From NCBI RefSeq assembly GCF_029948125.1, contig NZ_JASAMB010000023.1, positions 1 through 64,000 of the forward strand: 64,000 nt of DNA. Reading direction: 5' to 3'. The position numbers were made by a program, and so were the translations under genes. Position 1 is the stretch's first letter; each line of letters starts with the position of its first letter. The notes below the pieces were generated by a model. The model had not been told where the DNA came from, ran no database searches, and saw only the letters and a program-made list of their open reading frames with translations. Positions 1 to 8,210 of this stretch are shown here, in pieces. The stretch comes from Catellatospora sp. KI3 (lineage in GTDB: Bacteria; Actinomycetota; Actinomycetes; Mycobacteriales; Micromonosporaceae).

Positions 1-1
1 A

Positions 2-172
2 GCCGTGGCGCTGGGCCAGCTGGTGGCCGGTGGCGCGCTGCGGGAGCAGGACGTAGAGGGCCTGCTGACGCAGGCTGCCTTTTCGATCGGCCTGCGGCCG
101 ATGGAGACGGCCCGCACCATCGCCTCCGGCCTGCGTGCTGGGGCGCGGCGTCCGAGGACGGTGGCCGCATGA
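2..172 (+). CDS. Bifunctional DNA primase/polymerase, C-terminal fragment (partial)
   Basis: An open frame enters from the left edge and stops at the TGA at 170-172, giving 56 residues that start AVALGQLVAGGAL and end GLRAGARRPRTVAA. This tail (xxLGQLVAxGAL ... IGLxPxETxxTIxSGLxAGxxxPR) is typical of prim-pol replication proteins of actinomycete integrative elements. The catalytic prim-pol domain lies outside the window. Its stop codon overlaps the ATG of the next gene (ATGA), so the two are translationally coupled. Confidence 0.75.
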   Translation, partial: AVALGQLVAGGALREQDVEGLLTQAAFSIGLRPMETARTIASGLRAGARRPRTVAA

Positions 173-1746
173 ACGGGGATGCCGACAAGCCTCAGGTGAG
201 GGTGGGTACCGGTCCGGAGAGCATCCGGGTCATCAAGGCAGCGCTGGGTGACGGGCTGCTGCCTGACACCTACGTCTCCGATGGCGCCCTGGTCCACATG
301 GAGACCGTGTCCGGTGGCCTGCCCAGCGTCGCCGCTGACGAAGACTCGCCGCTGCCGGTGTCGGCCAGTCCGCTCAACCCGGCCGTCCTAGCCGGGCTGC
401 TGGCCGAGCACGCCCACGTCTACCGGACCAAGACCCGCAAGGACGAACAGGGCCAGCTGGTCACCTACGAGGAGGAGACCACGCCTTCGCGGGAGGTGCT
501 GGCTTCGGCGCTGGCCGGGAAGACGTGGCCGAAGCTGCCGCCGCTGCGGGGCATCATCGGCGCCCCGGTCCTGCGCCGCGACGGCACCCTGTTGCAGCAG
601 CCCGGCTACGACCCGGCCACCGGCCTCTACCTCGCGTCGAAGGTCGCCCTGCCGCCGGTGCCGGAGGCGCCCACGCCACAGCAGGTAGCCGCAGCACGTT
701 CGTTCCTGCTCGACCGGTTCCTGTGCGACTTCCCGTGGGCGGGGCCGGCGGATCGGGCAAACTACATCGCGCTGCTGGCCACGCCAATCCTGCGGCACTT
801 CACCCGGTCGCTGACACCGTTCGCGCTGATCGACGCGACCATGCCCAGCAGCGGTAAGACGATCCTGACCGCCGGGCCGGGCATGCTCTACGGCCAGCGC
901 ATCATCCCGTGGGCCTACGCCGACGAGGAGCTGCGCAAGTCCATCACCGCCGTACTGGCCGAACAGGTCGGGGTGGTGATCTGGGACAACCTCGCCGAGG
1001 GCACCGTCATCGACTCGGCGATCCTCGCCCAGCTCGTCACCACCGGCGTGTGGTCGGACCGGCAGTTGGGCGCGTCGCGGACCCTGGCCACCGTCAACGA
1101 CCGGCTGTGGATGGCCACCGGCAACAACCTCCAGGTCGGCGGAGACATGGCCTCCCGCACCGTCCGGGTGCACCTCGACCCGAACATGCCCCGGCCCGAG
1201 CAGAGGGACCAGGCCGCGTTCGGCATCCCGCACCTCGACCAGTGGATCACCGTTCCCCGTAACCAACTGACGGTCCTGTGGCACCTGCTGGTCCTGGTCC
1301 TGGACTGGACCCGCCAAGGCGCCCCGCGCGTCGCCGGGGTGAGCATGCGCCAGTTCACCCCCTGGGCGCAGTACCTAGGCGGGTTCCTGGCCCATCACGG
1401 CATCGACGGGTTCCTGACCAACGCGGGCAGCGTGCGGGAGATAGACGAGGACGAAACGCGCTGGCGCGCGTTCCTCACCACCTGGCATGAGCGCCACGGT
1501 GGTCGACCTATGACGGCCGCTGACCTGCGCAAGGATGCCGAACCCACACAGCTCGGCGGCGTCGAAGACGACCCATGGGACGGGCAGTTCATCGTCACCG
1601 GGACCGGTCGCCTGCCCAACCCGCTGCAACTCGGGCGGCTACTCACCGGGCAGGCCGGGCGGTGGCGCGGCGACCATGTCGTACGCGCCGGGAAGTCCGA
1701 GCGGGGCGACAGGGCCGTGTTCTGGGTGGAGCAGCACGGCGGTTAA
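169..1746 (+). CDS. AICE helicase-like ATP-binding protein
   Basis: This 525-residue protein starts at an ATG overlapping the stop of the prim-pol gene. It carries a P-loop, ATMPSSGKT, near residues 224-232 and a hydrophobic strand ending in acidic residues, VGVVIWDN, near residues 266-273, that fits a Walker B. A downstream segment (MATGNNLQVGGDMASRTVRV) resembles the sensor/arginine-finger region of DUF3987/SF3-like helicases found beside phage and plasmid primases. The role inferred is unwinding or origin opening during AICE replication together with the prim-pol protein. The C-terminal 150 residues look like a winged-helix region but I cannot assign them. The family match is by motif and context only. 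Confidence 0.7.
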   Translation: MNGDADKPQVRVGTGPESIRVIKAALGDGLLPDTYVSDGALVHMETVSGGLPSVAADEDSPLPVSASPLNPAVLAGLLAEHAHVYRTKTRKDEQGQLVTYEEETTPSREVLASALAGKTWPKLPPLRGIIGAPVLRRDGTLLQQPGYDPATGLYLASKVALPPVPEAPTPQQVAAARSFLLDRFLCDFPWAGPADRANYIALLATPILRHFTRSLTPFALIDATMPSSGKTILTAGPGMLYGQRIIPWAYADEELRKSITAVLAEQVGVVIWDNLAEGTVIDSAILAQLVTTGVWSDRQLGASRTLATVNDRLWMATGNNLQVGGDMASRTVRVHLDPNMPRPEQRDQAAFGIPHLDQWITVPRNQLTVLWHLLVLVLDWTRQGAPRVAGVSMRQFTPWAQYLGGFLAHHGIDGFLTNAGSVREIDEDETRWRAFLTTWHERHGGRPMTAADLRKDAEPTQLGGVEDDPWDGQFIVTGTGRLPNPLQLGRLLTGQAGRWRGDHVVRAGKSERGDRAVFWVEQHGG

Positions 1747-1751
1747 GACCT

Positions 1752-1984
1752 GCTGAAACATCTCCGCATCTCCGCATCTCCGCAGAAACCTTCCGCTACC
1801 TGGGGAAACACTCTGCGGAGATGGGAAAGTCGGCGATCTCCGCATCTCCGCATCTCCGCATTCTGCTTGCGGAGATGGAGCCCGTTTGCGGAGATGACCG
1901 ACCCCCTCTCCCAAGATCTCCGCAAGCATTCGCCCAGCTCGGCGGCATGTTTGCGGAGATGCGGAGATGCGGAGATGTTTCAGC
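1752..1984. repeat. Iteron region: 13 octamers TCTCCGCA bounded by a 33-bp inverted repeat
   Basis: TCTCCGCA occurs three times in tandem at 1761-1784, three times at 1837-1860 and once at 1917-1924. Its complement TGCGGAGA occurs at 1814-1821, 1868-1875, 1887-1894 and three times in tandem at 1952-1975. The outer clusters form a perfect 33-bp inverted repeat, 1752-1784 against 1952-1984, because the flanking GCTGAAACA is mirrored too. Lying just downstream of the replication genes and upstream of xis, it fits a replication origin (iterons for the prim-pol or helicase) or an Xis/Int-binding region. There is no credible gene in it. Confidence 0.85.
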
Positions 1985-2020
1985 CCTCCCCGCAAACCAA
2001 CGGACATCGGGAGAGACGAC

Positions 2021-2374
2021 ATGGCAATCGCACGCTCTGCAAATCGGCAAGCCGCACGAGACGATCTCGCGCTCTACCTTCCTGCCCAAGTCGCCAAGAT
2101 GCTGGGTTGCTCGGAATGGTGGGTCAAAGAGCAGGCCCGCCAACGGCGCGTGCCGTACGCATGGATCGGAGGCGCGTACAAGTTCACGCGAGAGCACGTG
2201 GCCGAGATCATCAGGTTGTACGAGCGCCCGGCAGTCCAGCCCGCCATCAATCGACCGGTCGGCGCCGGAGCTTCCCGCCAGTGCGTCAGAGCCGATCACG
2301 GGGCAGCAATCGCGCTGAGGGCGCGTACGCCGCGGCGGGCGAGAGTCGCCCCCGATCTAAAGCAAGCCGCCTAG
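2021..2374 (+). CDS. xis: Excisionase-like helix-turn-helix protein
   Basis: This 117-residue protein begins at ATG 2021, preceded by GGGAGAGACGAC, a good ribosome-binding site; an upstream in-frame ATG at 1967 lies inside the iteron cluster and is rejected. Residues 15-65 (LALYLPAQVAKMLGCSEWWV ... YAWIGGAYKFTREHVAEII) form a MerR/excisionase-type winged HTH, with the wing sequence typical of AICE Xis proteins. The basic C-terminal tail is low in complexity. Xis proteins bend att DNA and steer the integrase toward excision. Its position directly before the integrase gene, separated by a hairpin at 2386-2410, is the usual xis-int order. Confidence 0.8.
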   Translation: MAIARSANRQAARDDLALYLPAQVAKMLGCSEWWVKEQARQRRVPYAWIGGAYKFTREHVAEIIRLYERPAVQPAINRPVGAGASRQCVRADHGAAIALRARTPRRARVAPDLKQAA

Positions 2375-2385
2375 GTCAGCGATTA

Positions 2386-2410
2386 GCGCCGCACGGATTC
2401 CGTGCGGCGC
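2386..2410 (+). terminator. Hairpin between xis and int
   Basis: An 11-bp perfect stem (GCGCCGCACGG against 2400-2410) with a 3-nt loop is followed by TTCTAT. It lies 12 bp after the xis stop and 10 bp before the integrase ribosome-binding site, so it may attenuate read-through from xis into int. The hairpin overlaps the alternative integrase start at 2402, which argues against that start. Confidence 0.6.
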
Positions 2411-2431
2411 TTCTATCTCGGAGGTGAAACC

Positions 2432-3961
2432 TTGGCTTTCGCGGAAAATCGCGGAACCTACTGGCGCGGCCGGTATAAGACTGACCCGGGCAAATACGAA
2501 TCCGTCAAAGACCAGACCGGCGCCGTAATCCGCTTTCGCACCAAGCGGGAGGCGGAACGAGCCGCCGAGGAGCAAGAGGCAAGCGTACGGAAAGGCACAT
2601 GGCGTGATCCGGCCGTGGGCCGTGAGACGTTCGGCGCGTTCGTCAGCCGGTGGTACGCACTCCAGGACTTGGCCGCATCGACCATGCAGAACTATCGGCG
2701 CCATATTGAGGAGCACCTACTACCGACGTTTGAGAATCTGGCGGTTGCCGACATCAAGCCGCCCGACGTCGCGGCTTGGGAGAAGGCGGAACGTGCGCTC
2801 GGCTATGCCGAATCGAGCCTTAAGACCTGGCGCGCAACGCTGCACCTCATCCTGTCCGACGCGGTGGATGAGGGAATTCGCGACTTCAACCCGGCTGCTA
2901 AGCGGCGCGGGCGAGGCAAGAGAGCTGGGCGCGGTGGGCGCCGAGGCCCGGAGAAGGCCGTGACGGACGCATTGGGCGTTCTGCTGATCGCCGAACGTGC
3001 GGCGCTGCTCTCGGGCAGAGACGATGAGTTCGTGGCCGTGGTGACCATGGGCTACACCGGCGTTCGCTTCGGCGAGCTGGTCGGGCTAGAGGCTGAGTAC
3101 GTGCGGGCGCGCAGTCTGCGCGTGGAGTGGCAGCTCTACGAGCTGGACACCGGCGAGCTGCACCGGTGCCCGCCTAAGGACGACTCCCGGCGCACCATCG
3201 ACCTGCCGGACTGGCATGGTCGGCTGCTGGCCGACCACCTGGCAGCGGCCAGCCCCAAGCCATGCGAGTGCCACGGACGCCGGTATGCGTTCACCGGTCA
3301 TCGGGCAGCCAACCAGGCCGCGCAGGCGCCAGGCGCCAAGCTGGTCGACGTGGCGCGCAGAGCCGGAGTCTCCACCGGCACGGTCTCCAACGTGCTCAAC
3401 CGGCCGGACACCGTGCCGGAAGCCACACGGGAGAAAGTGCAGGCAGCCATAGCTGATCTGGGCTACGTGCGGGGAGCGGCGTCCGGGGGAGTGGCCGCTC
3501 ACTGGCGGCGCAGCGGGTTCGCTACCTGGCTGTTCCATCCGGCCGCGACGGGCCGGTACCCGACGCGGGCAGGTAGTGACCTCCGGCCGGTGCCGATCCT
3601 GGGTGACCCGTGGCCGGGCATCCCGGTGCGCGGGAGGAACGCGTCACAGAAGGCAGACGCGTGCTGGGCGCCGGTCGCCGAACGCCTCACCCCCCACGGC
3701 TCTCGGCACTCCCACAAGACCCTCATGGATGGCCTGGGTACGCCGTCACAGCTCAAGGATGAGCGGATGGGGCACCTGGACGGGTCGGTTCAAGCGCGGT
3801 ACTCGCATGTGACACAGGCTATGCGCGAACGGCTCATGGAGGATCTGACTGAGGTGTGGCACGCGTCGCTGTCTGCCCGCCGCGCCATGAGTCCGGGGTC
3901 GCCCGTGGCCGTCCTGGACCAGTTGCTGAAGGGGGGTGGAGAGCGCCCGCTGACCGGGTAA
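2432..3961 (+). CDS. int: Tyrosine site-specific integrase with embedded LacI-type HTH
   Basis: TTG 2432 is chosen because GGAGG at 2420-2424 sits 7 nt upstream; the in-frame GTG at 2402 lies inside the preceding hairpin. The 509-residue protein has an N-terminal arm-binding segment, a SAM-like core-binding domain (about residues 65-150), and the catalytic domain. The catalytic residues are visible: Arg in TGVRFGEL (about 211), Lys in PPKDDSRR (about 248), HGSRH (about 422), MGH and the nucleophile Tyr in ARYSHV (about 456). Unusually, a complete LacI-family HTH (LVDVARRAGVSTGTVSNVLN and its hinge-side helix) occupies about residues 304-348, between the Lys hairpin and the HxxR box. The gene ends about 100 bp from the tRNA-Pro 3' end, the presumed att site. 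Confidence 0.92.
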   Translation: MAFAENRGTYWRGRYKTDPGKYESVKDQTGAVIRFRTKREAERAAEEQEASVRKGTWRDPAVGRETFGAFVSRWYALQDLAASTMQNYRRHIEEHLLPTFENLAVADIKPPDVAAWEKAERALGYAESSLKTWRATLHLILSDAVDEGIRDFNPAAKRRGRGKRAGRGGRRGPEKAVTDALGVLLIAERAALLSGRDDEFVAVVTMGYTGVRFGELVGLEAEYVRARSLRVEWQLYELDTGELHRCPPKDDSRRTIDLPDWHGRLLADHLAAASPKPCECHGRRYAFTGHRAANQAAQAPGAKLVDVARRAGVSTGTVSNVLNRPDTVPEATREKVQAAIADLGYVRGAASGGVAAHWRRSGFATWLFHPAATGRYPTRAGSDLRPVPILGDPWPGIPVRGRNASQKADACWAPVAERLTPHGSRHSHKTLMDGLGTPSQLKDERMGHLDGSVQARYSHVTQAMRERLMEDLTEVWHASLSARRAMSPGSPVAVLDQLLKGGGERPLTG

Positions 3962-3964
3962 TCC

Positions 3965-4004
3965 TCAAGATCTTCTCCCAGATTTCTCCCAGATCAGATC
4001 TTGA
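3965..4004. repeat. Candidate integrase arm sites near the attachment site
   Basis: A 9-bp inverted repeat, TCAAGATCT at 3965-3973 against 3996-4004, encloses two direct copies of TCTCCCAGA (3974-3982 and 3985-3993) spaced 11 bp, about one helical turn. It sits between the integrase stop and the tRNA-Pro 3' end, where arm-type Int/Xis sites are expected. The assignment is by position and symmetry only. Confidence 0.45.
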
Positions 4005-4010
4005 AACGCA

Positions 4011-4047
4011 TCAGGGCGGGTCTCCCGTGAGGGAAGACCCGCCCTGA
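4011..4047. terminator. Hairpin terminator between int and tRNA-Pro
   Basis: A 13-bp perfect stem (TCAGGGCGGGTCT at 4011-4023, complement at 4035-4047) with an 11-nt loop lies between the converging integrase and tRNA-Pro genes. It could stop both transcripts. Confidence 0.75.
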
Positions 4048-4060
4048 CCTGCACTTACTT

Positions 4061-4137
<77 letters not shown>

Positions 4138-4195
4138 AAGCGGTGCTCCGAAATAGTAGCCGACCCACCCCGCTCCGCCAAAACCGGTATCCCCC

Positions 4196-5071
4196 TCAGC
4201 GTGGGATGAGCGTCAGCAGGGTCGCCTCCGGGCGGCAGGCGAACCGCACCGGCGCCGTCGGATGCGTACCCAGCCCGGCCGAGACGTGCAGCCAGGCCCC
4301 GTCCCAGCGGTGCAGCCCGCGGGCCAGCGAGCGCTCCAGGCCGCAGTTGGTCACCAGCGCCCCGAACCCCGGCACCCGCACCTGCCCGCCGTGCGTGTGC
4401 CCGGACAGCAGCAGGTCGAAGCCGTCGGCGGTGAACGCGTCCAGCACCCGGGGCTCGGGGGCGTGGCTGAGCGCGATCCGCACCGCCGCGGCGGGGTCGG
4501 CGGGCCCGGCCGGGTACGCGTCGAGGCCGATGTGGGGGTCGTCCACGCCCGCGAGGTCGATCATCCGGCCGCCCGCCTTGACGGTGGCGCGGGCGTTGTC
4601 GAGGTCGGTCCAGCCCGCGGCCAGGAACGCGGCGCGCAGCTCCTCGGTGGGCAGCTCGACGCCGTGCCGGTACTCCCGGTCCTTATGGAAGTAGGTGAAG
4701 GGGTTCTTCCAGACCGGGCCGGTGTAGTCGTTCGAGCCGAAGACGAAGGCGCCGGGCAGCGACAGCAGCGGCTCGTACGCCGCGAGCACGCCGGGGACGG
4801 CGTCGGGGTGGGCCATGTTGTCGCCGGTGACCACGACCAGGTCCGGGTCGAGCCCGGCCAGTTCGCTCACCCAGCGCTGCTTCCGTTTCTGGCCGGGGGT
4901 GAGGTGCAGGTCCGACAGGTGCAGCACGCGCAGCGGCTCGGCCTCCGGGGCGAGCAGCGGCACGTCGTACCGGCGGAGGGTGAACATGTTGCGTTCGATG
5001 AGCGTGCCGTACGCGAGCGCGCCCGCGCCCACCACGACCGCGCCCACGGCGATTTTCCCGAGCGGACCCAT
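4196..5071 (-). CDS. Metallophosphoesterase, membrane-anchored
   Basis: The 291-residue protein has one N-terminal hydrophobic segment (about residues 6-22) and a calcineurin-like phosphoesterase domain with the motifs HLSDLHL, VVTGDN, GSNDYTG (an SND variant of GNHD), LSHAP and SGHTHGGQ. These bind a two-metal centre that hydrolyses phosphoesters; the substrate is unknown, with YkuE-type lipid-processing enzymes the nearest architectural class. ATG 5071 is preferred: TACCCT lies 7 nt upstream, which fits a leaderless actinobacterial transcript; in-frame alternatives at 5098 and 5110 lack a ribosome-binding site. It diverges from the YqeY gene. In many actinobacteria this gene neighbours the ponA2-type PBP, as here. 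Confidence 0.85.
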   Translation of the reverse strand: MGPLGKIAVGAVVVGAGALAYGTLIERNMFTLRRYDVPLLAPEAEPLRVLHLSDLHLTPGQKRKQRWVSELAGLDPDLVVVTGDNMAHPDAVPGVLAAYEPLLSLPGAFVFGSNDYTGPVWKNPFTYFHKDREYRHGVELPTEELRAAFLAAGWTDLDNARATVKAGGRMIDLAGVDDPHIGLDAYPAGPADPAAAVRIALSHAPEPRVLDAFTADGFDLLLSGHTHGGQVRVPGFGALVTNCGLERSLARGLHRWDGAWLHVSAGLGTHPTAPVRFACRPEATLLTLIPR

Positions 5072-5158
5072 GTCCCTAAGGGTAGTTTCATCGCCCATGA
5101 GGAAGCACACTGCGTGTCGCGCGTCCGGCGCCGACCGCGAGCCGGGCAGGGAGTCGTC

Positions 5159-5611
5159 ATGGGCCTGAAGGAGCAGCTCACCGAGGACATGCGGGCCGCG
5201 CTGAAGGCCCGCGACGAGGTGACGACCGGCACGCTGCGGATGGCGCTGGCCGCGGTCGGCGTGGCCGAGGTCGCGGGCAAGGCCAAGCGGGAGCTGAGCG
5301 ACGACGAGGTGCTCGCCGTGCTGGCCAAGGAGGCGAAGAAGCGGCGCGAGGCCGAGGTGGCGTTCGCCGACGCGGGCCGCGCCGAGCAGGCCGCCAAGGA
5401 GCGGGCCGAGGAGGAGGTGCTGGCGCGCTACCTGCCCGAGCAGCTCTCCGACGCGGAGCTGGTGGACCTGGTCACGCAGACGCTGGCGACCGGCGGCTTC
5501 AGCGGCATGGGCTCGATGGGCCCGGCCATGAAGGCGGTCCAGGCCGCGGTGGCGGGCCGGGCCGAGGGCGGCAAGGTCTCGGCGGAGGTACGGCGCCAGC
5601 TCGCCGCCTGA
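5159..5611 (+). CDS. GatB/YqeY domain protein
   Basis: The ATG at 5159 follows GGGCAGGGAGTCGTC, a clear ribosome-binding site. The 150-residue product (MGLKEQLTEDMRAALKARDE ...) is a full-length YqeY-like protein: an N-terminal helical bundle, the ARYLPEQLS motif, and a C-terminal helical domain of the kind found at the end of GatB that contacts tRNA acceptor arms. Its role in bacteria is unproven; a tRNA-linked amidotransferase accessory role is often suggested. It ends at a strong bidirectional hairpin shared with the convergent PBP gene. Confidence 0.9.
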   Translation: MGLKEQLTEDMRAALKARDEVTTGTLRMALAAVGVAEVAGKAKRELSDDEVLAVLAKEAKKRREAEVAFADAGRAEQAAKERAEEEVLARYLPEQLSDAELVDLVTQTLATGGFSGMGSMGPAMKAVQAAVAGRAEGGKVSAEVRRQLAA

Positions 5612-5626
5612 GTGCTCGATGACGAA

Positions 5627-5660
5627 GGCCCCGGCCGCCGCGGGTGCGGCGGCCGGGGCC
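5627..5660. terminator. Bidirectional terminator hairpin
   Basis: A perfect 15-bp stem (GGCCCCGGCCGCCGC and its complement) with loop GGGT lies between the convergent YqeY and PBP genes, 15 bp and 18 bp from their stop codons. Confidence 0.85.
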
Positions 5661-5678
5661 TGATCGTTTCTGCAGGTG

Positions 5679-8210
5679 CTATTCGAGCAGCTTGCGCAGC
5701 ACGTCGGCCAGGTTGGCCGGGGGCGGGATGATCGGCCCGCGTCGGCCGTTCCCGCCGTTGCCGCCGTTGCCGCCCGGACCGCCGTTGCCGGGGCCCGGGG
5801 GCGTGCTGGGCGCGACGCCCTTGCCGTCGCTGACGTTGATGATCACGATGGCGCCCTTGACGGTCTTGCCCGTCGGACCGGTGCCCGCCGCGGTGCCCTT
5901 GGGGCACGGCGAGGCGATCTCCTTGGTGGCGACGCTGACGTCGAAGCCGGCGCCCCGCAGGATCGACTTGGCCTCGGGGATCGGCTTGCAGGTCACCGAC
6001 GGGATGCTGATCAGGTTGCCGGTCACCAGCTTGTTGCTGCTGGGCTTGCGGAAGTTGACGCTCTCCTTGCCCTTCATCGCGTCCCGCATGGCCCACTGCA
6101 CGGCCGGGTTGATGATGTCGTGCGACATCTTGTGCGTGTTGACCTGCGCCCAGTCCGGGTCGGTGAAGAAGCCCGACATGGCCAGCTGCCTGGTGGTGAT
6201 GGTCAGCGTCACCGACTTGGAGTTGTCGGTGGTGCCGGTCTTGCCCGCGATCGGCTTGCCGATGATGCCCTTGGAGTTGGCGGCCGTGGTGGCGCCGTCG
6301 CAGCGGCCGTACAGCGAGGAGTCGCCGACGGGGCAGCGGGCCGCGTCGATCGCGGCGCGGGCCACGTCGGTGGAGACGCCGGGCTTGCAGTTGGTCTGCG
6401 AACCGATCTCCAGCTTCTCGCCGTTGCTGTTGGTGATCGACTCCACCGGGACCGGCGCGCAGTACTTGCCGTCGGCGGCCAGCGTGGCGAAGGCGTTGGC
6501 GATCTGCAGCGGGGTCTGGTCGGAGGCGCCCAGGGTGAACGGGCCCCAGTCGTCCGGGTGCTGCGAGTGGTAGAAGTCGTCGACCTTCTGCTTGGGGTTG
6601 TCGTAGAAGGTCAGACCGAGCCGCTTGGCCACGTCGATGACCTTCGCGCCGCCCACCATCTCGAACAGCGGCACGAAGTACGTGTTGACCGAGTGGCCGA
6701 AGCCGGTCCACATGTTCTGCTGGCCCCAGTCCTTGTTGCCCGAGTTGTTCGGGCACCAGTAGCCGCCGCAGTTCGGGTCGCCGTCGATCTTCATGTGCGA
6801 CACGTAGGGTGCCGTGGTCTGGATCGGCGTGGCCAGCGGGAAGCCCGCCTCCAGGGCCGCGACCAGCGTGAAGATCTTCATCACCGAGCCGGCCTGGTAG
6901 CCCGCGATGTCCGGGCCGCCTGACATCAGCGGGTTGGTGGTGTTCGGGTACGACCCCTTGTAGCCCTTCCTGGCCAGCTCAGGGTTCGAGGCGGGGCCGT
7001 TCTGCGGCTTCGTCTTGCTGTCGATCTTGAAGTTGCGGTTGGTGGCCAGGCCGCGCACCCGGCCGGTGCCGGGCTCGACGGCGGCGAGCAGCACCGCGTC
7101 GGACTTGTACTTCCAGGCCTTGCCGGTGCGCTCGTTGTTCTTGCTCAGCGCGCGGGTGATGGCCTGGCGCATCGCCTTCTGGGTCTGCACGTCCATCGAC
7201 GTCTGGATCCGGAAGCCGCCCGACTTCAGCGCCCGCTCCCGGTCGTACGTGGTGGCACCGAACTGCTCCTGCTCGTTCCACCAGCGCTGGAAGAAGTCGC
7301 AGAAGAAGCCCCAGGAGTTGTCGATGGCCTGCACGCAGCCGTTCGGGGTGACCTTCCCGGTGACCTTGAGCTCCTCGGCCTTGGCCTTGGCGGCCTGCTC
7401 GGCCGTGAGCGCGCCGGTCTGCACCATCTCGTCCAGCACGTAGTCGCGCCGCCCGATGGCCTCGTCCTTGCCCTTGCCGGTCTCGACGTTGAAGTCGCCG
7501 GGGAACTTCACCAGCGCGGCCAGGAAGGCCGCCTCGGAGGCGGTCAGGTCCTTGGGCGCCTTGCCGAAGTAGACCGACGCGGCGGCGAAGACGCCGTAGG
7601 CCCGGTTGCCGAAGTAGGCGGTGTTCAGATACCCCTCGAGGATCTTCTCCTTGCCCATCTTCTGCTCGATGGCCATCGCGTAGCGCATCTCGCGCACCTT
7701 GCGCTTGGTGGTGTCCTCGGTGGCGTCCACGACCTCCTGGGCGGTGTTCGCCGAGTACGAGATCGACAGCCGGACGAACTGCATCGTCAGCGTCGAGGCG
7801 CCCTGCTGGACCTCGCCGGAGGCGTTGTTGTTGATGAAGGCGCGGGCGATGCCCATGACGTCGACGCCGTTGTGCTCGTAGAACTTCTGGTCCTCGGCCG
7901 CGATGATCGCCTTCTGCATGATGTCCGGGATCTCTGCGAGGGGGAGGTCGCGCCGGTTCTCATCGTACATGGTGGCGATCAGCGTCTTGTTGTCAGACGC
8001 GTACAGGTAGCTGATCTGCGGCGAAGTCTTGACGGTCAGCTCGTCCGGCAGCTGGCCGAACGCCTCGCCACCGGCCTTCGCGGCCAGACCGGACAGTGCC
8101 ACCGCGGGGAAGGCCGCCGCGGCGACCACCACTCCGGCAAGGAGGCCGCAAATCAGTAAGGATGCGGCGTTCACCAGAAGGTTGTGGTCGCTCTTACGCA
8201 TGGGGGTCAC
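5679..8210 (-). CDS. Class A penicillin-binding protein (PonA2-type)
   Basis: The 843-residue protein has a cytoplasmic N-terminus, one membrane helix (about 11-40), a glycosyltransferase-51 domain with the catalytic EDQKFYEHNGVD motif (Glu about 106), and a transpeptidase domain with AGSVMK (Ser about 442), HSVN and AGKTGT (Lys about 655). A PASTA domain follows and then a Gly/Pro-rich tail. It polymerises lipid II and cross-links peptidoglycan outside the membrane. The start is GTG 8210 or ATG 8201; GAGG lies upstream of both. Position next to wblA/whiB4 and the ArsA pair matches M. tuberculosis ponA2 (Rv3682), an enzyme linked there to stress survival and stationary phase. Confidence 0.95.
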   Translation of the reverse strand: MTPMRKSDHNLLVNAASLLICGLLAGVVVAAAAFPAVALSGLAAKAGGEAFGQLPDELTVKTSPQISYLYASDNKTLIATMYDENRRDLPLAEIPDIMQKAIIAAEDQKFYEHNGVDVMGIARAFINNNASGEVQQGASTLTMQFVRLSISYSANTAQEVVDATEDTTKRKVREMRYAMAIEQKMGKEKILEGYLNTAYFGNRAYGVFAAASVYFGKAPKDLTASEAAFLAALVKFPGDFNVETGKGKDEAIGRRDYVLDEMVQTGALTAEQAAKAKAEELKVTGKVTPNGCVQAIDNSWGFFCDFFQRWWNEQEQFGATTYDRERALKSGGFRIQTSMDVQTQKAMRQAITRALSKNNERTGKAWKYKSDAVLLAAVEPGTGRVRGLATNRNFKIDSKTKPQNGPASNPELARKGYKGSYPNTTNPLMSGGPDIAGYQAGSVMKIFTLVAALEAGFPLATPIQTTAPYVSHMKIDGDPNCGGYWCPNNSGNKDWGQQNMWTGFGHSVNTYFVPLFEMVGGAKVIDVAKRLGLTFYDNPKQKVDDFYHSQHPDDWGPFTLGASDQTPLQIANAFATLAADGKYCAPVPVESITNSNGEKLEIGSQTNCKPGVSTDVARAAIDAARCPVGDSSLYGRCDGATTAANSKGIIGKPIAGKTGTTDNSKSVTLTITTRQLAMSGFFTDPDWAQVNTHKMSHDIINPAVQWAMRDAMKGKESVNFRKPSSNKLVTGNLISIPSVTCKPIPEAKSILRGAGFDVSVATKEIASPCPKGTAAGTGPTGKTVKGAIVIINVSDGKGVAPSTPPGPGNGGPGGNGGNGGNGRRGPIIPPPANLADVLRKLLE

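Noticed and set aside
1758-1978. CRISPR-like array
   Set aside because: The repeated unit is only 8 bp, present in both orientations, with tandem copies and no uniform spacers, so it is an iteron region.
1967-2020. Excisionase start at ATG 1967
   Set aside because: The segment is part of the iteron inverted repeat, while ATG 2021 has a clear ribosome-binding site.
2402-2431. Integrase start at GTG 2402
   Set aside because: The codon lies in the stem of a strong hairpin and has no ribosome-binding site; TTG 2432 has GGAGG at the right distance.
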